Positions 9,944 to 18,800 of a stretch of 64,000 nucleotides of DNA are shown here, piece after piece. The notes below the pieces were generated by a model. The model searched no databases, had not been told where the DNA came from, and was given only the letters and a program-made list of their open reading frames with translations. Within the stretch, counting starts at the first letter, position 1. Every line of letters begins with the position of its first letter. Source of the DNA: Candidatus Binatota bacterium (GTDB lineage: Bacteria; Desulfobacterota; Binatia; UBA1149). The position numbers and the translations under genes were made by a program. Location: contig DUBO01000042.1 in the NCBI GenBank assembly GCA_012960245.1, positions 1 through 64,000 on the forward strand, given 5' to 3'.

Positions 9944-10414
9944 CTACAGGCTGCCCCTTGTTACCATGAGCAGGAACACGGCGATCATCGTCACGGTCGC
10001 GATAAGACCGGCGACGCTCCAGCGCCGGCTCAGGCTGATGTACTCCGCCTGGGCCTGGGCGTCATCGGCCGCGGCCGAGTGCGCCAGGCGTGCGAGCGCT
10101 GATTCTGCGCGAAAAGACCAGGCCAGTATGGCAGCCAGGACGGCGTAGAGCAGCAGGGCGGGCGGCAGCCAGCCGCTGCTGAACGAGTGCTCGCCGATCA
10201 GGGCCTGCACCAGTCCGGTGGCGGGCAGCAGCAGCGCGGCAGGCAGCATAAACAGACGATTGTTGAGCAGCACCTGCTGCATGGCCCAGCAGCGCCGCTG
10301 CCAGTCACCGTTGCGATCGGCTGCTGTTTTAAGCAGGCCGTTTGCCAGGCTGACGCCGAAAAATACCGACGCGGCCAGGAGGTGAACCGTCTTGAGCAGC
10401 AGTACCGGGTGCAC
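9944..10414 (-). CDS. DUF2269 integral membrane protein
   Basis: The product has 156 residues and four predicted membrane helices (about 5-27, 53-75, 83-103 and 132-153). The N-terminal LLKTVHLLAASVFFGVSLANG and a conserved W-rich second half match DUF2269. The function is unknown. It lies directly upstream of phzF with 3 bp between, and 70 bp downstream of the M36 protease gene on the same strand. Confidence 0.8.
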   Translation of the reverse strand: MHPVLLLKTVHLLAASVFFGVSLANGLLKTAADRNGDWQRRCWAMQQVLLNNRLFMLPAALLLPATGLVQALIGEHSFSSGWLPPALLLYAVLAAILAWSFRAESALARLAHSAAADDAQAQAEYISLSRRWSVAGLIATVTMIAVFLLMVTRGSL

Positions 10415-10484
10415 GCGGCACTGTTAGCTGTCTAGCTGCGAATGCACAAGCCGAGGCGAGGCAAGGGAAGCGAGTGTCGCCGGT

Positions 10485-13400
10485 TCAGTTGCAGCTGCCG
10501 TCGGCGAGGCCGTTGTCAAACTGGTCGCAGTCGTAGGCCATGTCGTCAATGACGTTGAGCTCCAGGCAGGTTTTGCACAACGTTACTTCGACCGCGCAGT
10601 CTGCAGCCGCTGTCCCGTCCGGGCTGGCCGAGCAACTTCCGGGCAGCGTCTGCGACACGTCAACCGAAGTGCAATTCTTTCTCATTTTACTGGATGTCTT
10701 GTTTCGGGCCCTGGCCAGTTTACCCGAGGAGTCCGTCGCCAGGACATCAAAACAGCCGGCCAGTTGTTCGCTACCCGTGAAACTTCCGGCCTTAAGTCCC
10801 GACTTCTTGCAGGCCTGGAACAGCTTGTGAACTGAGAACGACAGCTTGCTTGCCGAGAATTGCACGGTGGCCTGGCAGCGAGCGCCGTCTCGGTTCTCGG
10901 CCGTGGTAAGCGCTGCCGACGACAGGTCATTGCCGAGTAACCCGGCGACCAACGACAGTTCTCCGTCCTCCGCGCCGTCGCCGGCGGTCGCGGCGTCGGT
11001 GAAACCAAACGAGGGAGGCGACTGGCACTTGCCGAGCACGGTGTCACTCAGCTTCTGGCGGGCCTTGGCAACCTTGCCCTTGGGATCGGTCGTGATGCAG
11101 GCCTGGGCGCCCGCGGTGTCGCCCTTGGCGGCTGTTTTCATACAGCCCTTCGCGATCTTGCCACGGGCCTTGGCGACCTTGGACGCAGCCTTGTTGACCA
11201 ATACGATGCAGGCCTGCTGGGCCTTGTCTGGAGCCACCTCGGCGGCACATTCGTCCGAACAACCGTCACCGGGGGTGTTGTTGCCGTCATCGCAGCTTTC
11301 CACTCCCTGCTCGGTGTAGCCGTCGCCGCAGAAAGCCTCCAGGCAGTTAGCAGTACAGGCGTCGGTGTTACTGGAGTTGCCGTCGTCGCACTGCTCGCCA
11401 CTGTCCTGCACGCTGTCGCCGCACGAAGCGCTGCTGCAGTCGGTCCGGCACGCGTCGGGAGTACTGTCCGAGTTGGCGGGGCCGTCGTCGCACTCCTCGA
11501 CCCCAGCCTGCACCGCGCTGTCACCGCAGGTCGCGTCCAGGCAGGTGGACAGGCAGGCATCGGTATCGTCCAGGTTGCCGTCGTCGCACTGTTCGCCGGC
11601 AGTGGAGTTGACCGCCTGGTCGCCACAGGTCGCCGCCGTGCAATCGGCATCGCAGGTTGCTGATTCTCCAGAATCGTCGCAGTCCTCGCCCGGGTCGGTT
11701 ACGCCGTTACCGCAGGAAGACGTAACCTGGGTAACCACGGCCTGGCTGCCGCTTTGACCCTCGTTTGAACTTCCCTGGGCGCTTGCGCTGAGTGAAACCT
11801 CGGTCCCTATCTCGACGTTATCCAGGTACCAGCCGGTACCGGGCACGCTGCTGTCACTGCCCATGCGCCAGCGCAGCAGCACTTGCTCACCCGTCCAGGC
11901 CGATAGGTCTATGGTGGTCTGCAGGTACTCGCCGCTGCTTCCTGAGAAGGCCTGCCGTCCGCCCAGCGGATTGCTGCAACAGGTGTTAAGGCTGGAATTG
12001 TAGCCGTTGGCCGTCATCGCCGACCCGAGATCGCTCCAGCTGCTACCGCCGTCGCTGCTTATCTCGACGACACCGCCGTCGTAACCGGGCTCGGTGTTGT
12101 AGTCGTGCCAGAAGGTGAGCGTCGGGGTGCCGGCCACGGCGATGGGCGAGGCCGTGCGGACCCACAGGTCACTTTCGATGCCCGGGTCAGGCGCAAACCA
12201 CGACTGGCCCGAGCCGCCACCGGGATCGAAGCAGGTGGGAGAAGACAGGTCGGGTGTGACAAGGGTGAGACCCTCGATGCTGCTGATCACTATCGTTCCG
12301 CTGGCGAAAAACGGGTAAACATTCCACGCCCCCGCGAACGCCGCTGCATCGCTGGCCGGGTAGATGTCGAAGGACGCGACCTCGCACAGGTTTCCGTTGG
12401 CAATGTCGGAAAGGTCGATGATTCGCAGGCCGGTGGTGTAGTTCGATTCGTAGGCGTAGCCGTTCTTGATGTACAGGTTGTGGTCGATGCTGGGCAGGTG
12501 CGATGTGTAACTCGCGCCGAAAACAGGTGCGTCCAGGTCGCTTACGTCCACGATGTAGGTGCGCGTGTTGTGTCCGCCATATGCTTCGTCGAGCTCATCG
12601 TTGAGAAGCACGTAAGCGTGGTCCTCGGTGACCCATCCCTGATGGGTGTATGATACGCCGCTGTAGCCCGTCCGCGAGATCTGCACCGGGCTGCTCTTGT
12701 CCTCCACGTTAACGATGGTGAGCGTGTCCTCGTTGAAGGCGAAGCAGATTTCCTGGCCGCTGTAGGCCGAATCCGGTCCCGCGTAGACCACGCACTGCAC
12801 GTCGTGGGTGTAGCCGTCGCCCGAGTAGCAGCCGGCCTGCACGGGCGAGGCGGGCGACGACAGGTCGACCATGTGCAGCCCGGCCGAGCAGGTGCTGCTG
12901 CCCACCACGTATGCAAAGCCCGTGTCCTCGTTGATCGCTATGTTGTGGGCGTTGCCGAAGTTGGGGTAGTGGGCGGTCTCGCTGAAAGTGACGGGTGGCG
13001 ATGCCACCGAACGCAAGCCGGTGAGATCGAACACCTGCATGCCGTGTGCGCCGTTATTATCGGAGACGATGTAGACGTGGTCGGCGTATACCTTCATGTC
13101 GCGCCAGGCGCTTTCGCCGGTGGCCGTTGGCAGGTCGCCGAGGTAGATAGGAGCGGCCGGGTCGGTGACGTCAAGGAACGAGGTGCCAGTGGAGCGTCCG
13201 GCTATGGCGTACTCGCTCCCGGTGGTGCTGTCGGTCCAGCCCCAGCTGTCGTTACCGTCTCCCCCGCCTATGGCCGACATGGGGAAGAACTGCTCAAGAT
13301 CTACCGAGTTGCAGGAGAATACGTCGGCCTTGCCGTCGATGCAGGCCGTGGCACCCACCGTGGTGGTAGGCACCGACTTACTCGACCCCTTTCCGCCGAA

Positions 13401-15458
13401 AGGATTGCTTCCGCTCAGGCTCCAGTCAGCACTTCCAAGGTTATGGCCAGCCACCCACGCTCCACTGCCCGATTCCATGTCGTCGGAAAACGCTACCTGG
13501 GTACCCGAACCGGGGCCTACCAGCACCTGGTAACTGCGCTGGGCCTGCGCCCCGGCCGCCAGCGAGAACGTCGACCAGCTCACAGTGCCGCCCGATTCCG
13601 AGCCGCCGTCACTGGCCGAGCCGGCGATATAGCTGGAGCCCGAAGGCACCGTGGCAGAAAGAGCGACGCCTGTAAGACTCGATCCCCCGGTATTGGTAGC
13701 AGTCACCGTGTAGTTAAGAGCCGAGCCGGCAAACGCGGGGTCATCGGAGGGTACTATGCCGACAGACAGGGTTGACGGCGGGGTACATGCAACACCGCTC
13801 AATATCCCGCGGTCACAGAACGCCGTTCGGATAGTCGCGTCGTCCAACCCGGAGTAGAGGTTGACGTTTGCCTGCAGCAGGGCCAGTGCCGCGTCTGTCA
13901 TCGTTGCGTTACACGGTACCGAGAAGTGGTGCTCCAGCACCAGCGTGTCGGCCTTGGTCGCGCCAAGTGCCAGCCTTATGTCCCACACGGCGCGCGACCA
14001 GATTTCTCCGTCTGCGTGTGCTGAGCCCACCAGGTCTCCGGGATAGGTCTTGTTGCCGTCAACGCGCCTGAGGCAGGCCGGGTTTCCCGAGCCAAAGGAG
14101 GTGGCGTCCCAGTCGCCCACGCAGGCCGCGTGGGAAGCCTGGTAGGTGGCGTCGCCATTGGGCAAGTAGAAACTGGCGGCCAGGTAGTCGCCGAAGCCCT
14201 CGCCCATGGCTCCCATATCCCCGCCACCCCAGCAGGCATTCTGGTCGTGCTGGACCGCGTGCCCATACTCGTGGGCAATGATGTCGGCGTCCTCTCCGTC
14301 GTCGATACCGCCGTCACCGAAGTGCACGGCGTCGTCGCCAGTGGAGTAGTAGGACTGGTCATCAGCAAACCAGTGCGCGTTGGCCAGCGTTGGAAAGTCA
14401 CGAATGCCGTTGGCCGGTGGCGTGTCGTCGTCAAAGCCGAGCGAGTGAAACCAGCGCTGCAGTGAGTCGATGGAGTGGTAGATGGTTACTTCTTCGAAAC
14501 GATCGTCGTCGCGATCGTAGTTATAGACACGGCTGGGCTCGTCGGCCACGGTCACAACGAGACCTCCAGTCAGCGTGAGATCTACGTATTCTCCCTTGAT
14601 ACGGCCGGTTCCCGCGTCCAGCCCCAGCAGCGTAACCGCGCTTCGCTGGGCGTCAAGAGTTGCGCTGGTCAGGTCCGAGTTATCAGTGAGACCGGTGTTG
14701 CCCGACGTTTGCACCGGGTTAGGCAGGAAGACCAGGCCACTGCCGGTGTCAAAGGCAATGCGGTTTTCCTGGAACAGTATCTTGCCGGTGACCCCGTCGA
14801 CAACGGTGAGAAAATCTCCCAGCGGTTCGGCTGCCCATATCCACAGCTCGTGTGCCACCCTGAGAGTGCCGTCGGCGGCTGCGAACCACACCAGCCGGTG
14901 GTCGTGACGCATGCGCTCGGCGGTCACGCCTGCCGCGGCAAGCGCCGCGCGCCGGGCGGCGGCGCGACGAACCTTTGGTCGCCTGGGCTTGCTTATCGGC
15001 GCGACGCTGTAGTTTGTGTGCAGGGCCTGCACGTCCCCTGAAGGTCCCTGGTGCACCGACAGCCACGCGTTGAACACCGGCCTTCGATTTACGGTCTGTT
15101 CAAAACGGGTATGGGCGCTCGCCAGTCCGCGCTTGATCTGCACGGTTCTGAGGCCGGCCACGCCCTCTGCGCCCATCTTCAGCGCTGGCGAGTATTGCTC
15201 GAGGAAGTGGCGAGCGGTCTGTTCGGGGGTATCAAGGGATCCACCGGCAGAGCAGGCCCGGTAGCTGCGGCGCCGGGTCATGTCGATGGTCTTGGCGTTG
15301 GGTTGCAGCAGGCAGGGAAGCCGTAGCGAATCTTCGGGGTGACGGTCGGTGTCGCGCGCGATCAGCTGGGCAGGTGACGGGGCTACCGCGACCGAGCTGA
15401 GGGCCAGTGTAGCCATGGCCAGAAAGGCCAGGGGACGGGCGGCAAAAGACATTTTCAA
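10485..15458 (-). CDS. Giant secreted M36 (fungalysin-type) metalloprotease with nested propeller and Cys-rich tail
   Basis: The product has 1657 residues. TTG 15458 is preferred over the ATG six bases on because an AGGA sits 7 nt before it. In order it has a signal peptide (1-30) and an FTP/PepSY-like propeptide (about 75-230). The peptidase comes next, with zinc motif HEYGH at 396-400 and GEGFGD at 419-424, giving the third ligand candidate Glu420. A DUF11-like repeat (563-645) and a jelly-roll of the immune-inhibitor-A/MAM type (655-698 and 1080-1218) follow. The jelly-roll is interrupted by a choice-of-anchor-B propeller (about 700-1077). Myxo-type Cys-rich repeats (1248-1405) and the shared Cys-rich module (1410-1657) end it. 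It probably hydrolyses extracellular protein. The domain order mirrors the lyase gene: catalytic part first, module last. Confidence 0.85.
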   Translation of the reverse strand: MKMSFAARPLAFLAMATLALSSVAVAPSPAQLIARDTDRHPEDSLRLPCLLQPNAKTIDMTRRRSYRACSAGGSLDTPEQTARHFLEQYSPALKMGAEGVAGLRTVQIKRGLASAHTRFEQTVNRRPVFNAWLSVHQGPSGDVQALHTNYSVAPISKPRRPKVRRAAARRAALAAAGVTAERMRHDHRLVWFAAADGTLRVAHELWIWAAEPLGDFLTVVDGVTGKILFQENRIAFDTGSGLVFLPNPVQTSGNTGLTDNSDLTSATLDAQRSAVTLLGLDAGTGRIKGEYVDLTLTGGLVVTVADEPSRVYNYDRDDDRFEEVTIYHSIDSLQRWFHSLGFDDDTPPANGIRDFPTLANAHWFADDQSYYSTGDDAVHFGDGGIDDGEDADIIAHEYGHAVQHDQNACWGGGDMGAMGEGFGDYLAASFYLPNGDATYQASHAACVGDWDATSFGSGNPACLRRVDGNKTYPGDLVGSAHADGEIWSRAVWDIRLALGATKADTLVLEHHFSVPCNATMTDAALALLQANVNLYSGLDDATIRTAFCDRGILSGVACTPPSTLSVGIVPSDDPAFAGSALNYTVTATNTGGSSLTGVALSATVPSGSSYIAGSASDGGSESGGTVSWSTFSLAAGAQAQRSYQVLVGPGSGTQVAFSDDMESGSGAWVAGHNLGSADWSLSGSNPFGGKGSSKSVPTTTVGATACIDGKADVFSCNSVDLEQFFPMSAIGGGDGNDSWGWTDSTTGSEYAIAGRSTGTSFLDVTDPAAPIYLGDLPTATGESAWRDMKVYADHVYIVSDNNGAHGMQVFDLTGLRSVASPPVTFSETAHYPNFGNAHNIAINEDTGFAYVVGSSTCSAGLHMVDLSSPASPVQAGCYSGDGYTHDVQCVVYAGPDSAYSGQEICFAFNEDTLTIVNVEDKSSPVQISRTGYSGVSYTHQGWVTEDHAYVLLNDELDEAYGGHNTRTYIVDVSDLDAPVFGASYTSHLPSIDHNLYIKNGYAYESNYTTGLRIIDLSDIANGNLCEVASFDIYPASDAAAFAGAWNVYPFFASGTIVISSIEGLTLVTPDLSSPTCFDPGGGSGQSWFAPDPGIESDLWVRTASPIAVAGTPTLTFWHDYNTEPGYDGGVVEISSDGGSSWSDLGSAMTANGYNSSLNTCCSNPLGGRQAFSGSSGEYLQTTIDLSAWTGEQVLLRWRMGSDSSVPGTGWYLDNVEIGTEVSLSASAQGSSNEGQSGSQAVVTQVTSSCGNGVTDPGEDCDDSGESATCDADCTAATCGDQAVNSTAGEQCDDGNLDDTDACLSTCLDATCGDSAVQAGVEECDDGPANSDSTPDACRTDCSSASCGDSVQDSGEQCDDGNSSNTDACTANCLEAFCGDGYTEQGVESCDDGNNTPGDGCSDECAAEVAPDKAQQACIVLVNKAASKVAKARGKIAKGCMKTAAKGDTAGAQACITTDPKGKVAKARQKLSDTVLGKCQSPPSFGFTDAATAGDGAEDGELSLVAGLLGNDLSSAALTTAENRDGARCQATVQFSASKLSFSVHKLFQACKKSGLKAGSFTGSEQLAGCFDVLATDSSGKLARARNKTSSKMRKNCTSVDVSQTLPGSCSASPDGTAAADCAVEVTLCKTCLELNVIDDMAYDCDQFDNGLADGSCN
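10488..11231 (-). repeat. Cys-rich module, divergent C-terminal copy
   Basis: Residues 1410-1657 of the protease carry the same layout as the three plus-strand copies: three units of Cys - x - GK/AK[VL]AxARxK - x - Cys, then CKTC ... DCDQFDN ... SC. Sequence identity is low outside these positions, so this copy is old, unlike the recent tandem copies. Confidence 0.7.
12228..13361 (-). other. Choice-of-anchor-B type propeller inserted within a jelly-roll domain
   Basis: Residues about 700-1077 carry repeated strand pairs of the type FLDVTDPAAPIYLG, VFDLTGL, MVDLSSPASPVQAG and IVDVSDLDAPVFG, typical of choice-of-anchor-B (LVIVD-like) propellers. On either side are the two halves of one MAM/immune-inhibitor-A-like fold: DDMESGSGAW ... 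FGGKGSS, and SWFAPDPGIESDLWV ... GWYLDNVEIG. The reading frame is continuous. Confidence 0.65.
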
Positions 15459-15886
15459 CTACTTTTCCTATCGGCGCGTGTGGGCGGGCGTGCGGAACGC
15501 GCAAGCGCAGAATAATCCACCGCCCCCCCATAAGGAAAGGGCTAAAATAGTCAAAGAACGTTATTTCTCCTACGTACCCCCCCGACCGGGGGTGTTCGGC
15601 GCCAACCCCATCGGCGTGATCTTTGATCCCGACGATATGCTGGCACACTACGAAGCCGGCGACCCCTTTCGACATGCTGCGCATATAGGCGGGCCTCGGG
15701 TCTCGGTCAGCGTGCCCGGCTCCTTGTTTCTCACCATGGGTGAGGAGCCCCCAACTGGGGTATTTACCCAATCATTTTTCGCGCGGAAGCTCCCATTTCA
15801 GCGCAATAACTATGTTGGCCTCTATGTTGCATACCAGTTGTTTCGAGATGGCCTTTGGTTGGCCTGAGTGAAGGGGGTCCATTGTT
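15459..15886. other. Divergent intergenic region with stacked inverted repeats
   Basis: This 428-bp region separates the protease (minus) and FG-GAP (plus) genes. A minus-strand TTGACT followed 16 nt later by TATGGG is a weak promoter candidate for the protease. A 6-bp hairpin (ACCCCC/GGGGGT) spans 15576-15593. A denser cluster at 15718-15769 contains GGCTC/GAGCC around CTCACC/GGTGAG, then CCCC/GGGG, then GGGTA/TACCC. AAGGGGG at 15870-15876 is the ribosome-binding site of the next gene. No convincing gene is seen. Confidence 0.4.
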
Positions 15887-18800
15887 GTGAAACGTATCAC
15901 TTCAGCGCTAGTCTTGTTTTCAGTAACCGTTTCTTTGTTGGGAATTTCTCCCGGCTCAGCGCAACAAGCGCCGGGCCCGGGCGGCGGCGAAGTGCTGCCG
16001 GTCGCTCCCGGATCGGGGAGCCTGCTCGTCTCCGGGCTGCCGGACTCGCTGATCGAGTCGAACCACGTTTGGTCAGGGAACTTCTCCCCGCCGAACTTCG
16101 GTTCGACCGTCGCCGACGCGGGGGACGTCAACGGTGACGGTTACTCCGACATTGTCGTTGGCGCCTTCGGTTGGGACACTGTCGACGGGCTGTTTGACGA
16201 GGGCGCCGTTTTCGTTTTTCTCGGCGGTCCCGGCGGGATCGTGGGCACCGACCCCTCCACGGCCAACGCGGTGCTGCTGGGGGACCAGGCTGCCAGCGAA
16301 TTCGGTTGGAGCGTGGCGGGGGCTGGCGATGTCAACGGTGACGGCTACGATGACATCGTCGTGGGCGCTCATCACTACGACAGCACCATCGCGGGCGGCA
16401 CCCTGGCGGTGAATGGCGCGGCCTTCGTGTTTCTCGGAAGCGCGACGGGGATTGTAGGCACTGGCCCCTCCACCGCCCACGCCAGTATCTTCGGCCCAGT
16501 GCTCGACTCGCGGCTCGGCCACGCGGTTTCGGGAGCCGGCGATGTCAACAAGGACGGCTTCGGAGACATCATCCTAGGCATGCCCCGCCTGGGAATCCCC
16601 TTTGCCTGTACGCAGACGAACCCGCCGACGTGCACCATTCCTCCAAACAACTATCAAGGCAACGGCGGTGCGGCACTGATCTTTCTGGGCAGCGTGGCGG
16701 GGATCACCGGAACCGGCATCGATGACGCCGACCACGTAATCCTTTCCTATCCTCCTGGCCAGCCGGCGGTCAGCGGGGATCAGGTAGGTGCGGACGTCGC
16801 TGCGGGGGGTGACCTCAACAACGACGGCTTCGACGACGTGCTCGTCGCGGCGGGCTCCTACATCATGGCCTTCCACGGCAGCGCCACGGGGATAGTCGGG
16901 ACCGATCCCGGCAGCGCGGATGCCAGGATCACCTCGGATGCGACCATCTCTCTATCTGCCTTCGTTACGGGCATCGGGGACGTGAACGGCGATGGCTTCT
17001 CCGACATCATGATCTCCGATACCGGCTATCCTACCGGCGTCACCAGCGGCGGCCACGGAGCGTTCCTGGTCTTCCACGGCAGCGCTACCGGTATCACCGC
17101 CAGCAGTCCCGCCGATGCGGACACGTTCATCGAGGGCGACAACCCCATCGTGATCCTGGGCCCGGTTCAGAGGCTGGGCTGGCGTATGTCAGGAGCCGGG
17201 GACGTCGATGGCGACGGCTTCGACGACGTCATCGTGGGGGGTCTCGAATACCCCGGCAGCCTCGACAGGGAAGGAACCGCGTACGTCTTCCGGGGCAGCT
17301 CAACGGGACTGGTGGGCAGCAGCCTTGCGGATGCCTACGTTCAGCTCAAGACGGGCCAGGCGACCGCCGCTTACGCCGGCAATAACCCTTGCTTCGACGT
17401 CGCGGGCGCCGGGGATGTCAACGGCGATGGCTCAGCCGATGTGCTGATGGGAGCCGGCTGTTACACCGCCGGCGAATCCCAGGAGGGCGTGGTCTTCGTC
17501 TTCCACGGGGGAACGGGGGGTACGAACCTTTGCGCCGGCGTGACCTGCACTGCCAGCGACCAGTGCCACTTGGCGGGCATTTGCAATTCGGCAACGGGGA
17601 TCTGCAGCGACCCGGTGTCCACAGACGGCACACTCTGCGATGACGGCAATCCGGCCACAACGGGCGACCAGTGTTCGGCAGGCGTGTGCAGCGGAACGGT
17701 TTCTCCGCCTACCAACCAGGCGCCGGTCGCCAATGCTGGCGCGGACCAGGTCGTTACAGACAGCGATGGCAATGGTACTGAAACCGTAGCGCTTGATGGC
17801 TCGGCCTCCTCGGACATCGACGGCACTATTGTCACCTTCGAGTGGCGCGAAGCGGGGGTCCTGCTGGCAACGGGTGGCACCCCACTTGTCTCGCTAGCTG
17901 TCGGCTTCCACACCGTTGACCTGACTGTCATCGACGATGCGGGGGACTCGGCAAGCGATACGGTGCTTGTAACCGTGGCACCGGCGCCGGTAGCGGCCGG
18001 CCTTGCCTTCGACGGGTTCGAGTCGGGTAACTTTACGGGTGGTACAGGTGACTGGGTAGGGGGGTGGAGCAGAAGTAACGCGAGGATAAGAAACAACAGG
18101 AATGGCCCGCATTCGGGTACCAGGCACGTTCGTTTGCGTAAGTCGGCAGCTTTCCTGCGACGTACGGTCAACCTGCTGGGAGCCAGCGGAGCACGCCTGA
18201 CTTACTGGGGTAAGGGCAACCAGTTCGAGGGTTCGGACAACGTGCGGGTCAAGGTGAGCGTGGACGGCGGCGCCTTCGTTACAGTCGAAACTATTGCCAC
18301 TTCTGACAACATTTATCACTTCCACGACATCGACCTGGCTCAGTTTGCGGCGACTTCCGATGTTCGCATCGAATTCGACTCTAATATGAATAAGGGACTG
18401 TTCTTTATCGACGATGTGGAGATCGTTGGTCTTAGCATTCCTCCCGGGACTTGCAGCGGAACCGAGGTGAAAGATTGTGCGGGGGTTTGTGGTGGAAGTG
18501 CGACAGAAGACTGCGCCGGGATTTGTAACGGAACCTCAGTAGCAGATTGCGCCGGTGTCTGTAACGGAACGGCAGTAGCGGATTGCGCCGGGGTGTGTAA
18601 CGGAACGGCAGCAGCGGATTGTGCGGGGGTTTGTAACGGAACGGCAGCAGCAGATTGCGCCGGTGTCTGTAACGGAACCTCAGTAGCAGATTGCGCCGGT
18701 GTCTGTAATGGAACGGCAGTAGCGGATTGCGCCGGGGTGTGCGGCGGAAGTGCAGCGGAAGACTGCGCCGGTGTTTGTGGCGGAACCACGGTGGTGGATG

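Noticed and set aside
10485-15458. Large plus-strand frames (for example 12804-13775) opposite the protease gene
   Set aside because: The minus-strand protein has a clear domain order and motifs throughout; the plus-strand frames are shadows caused by high GC.
15349-15867. Plus-strand frame of 172 codons spanning the protease start and the intergenic region
   Set aside because: The first third is antisense to the protease N-terminus, there is no ribosome-binding site, and the product matches nothing I recognise. The structured inverted repeats explain the sequence better.
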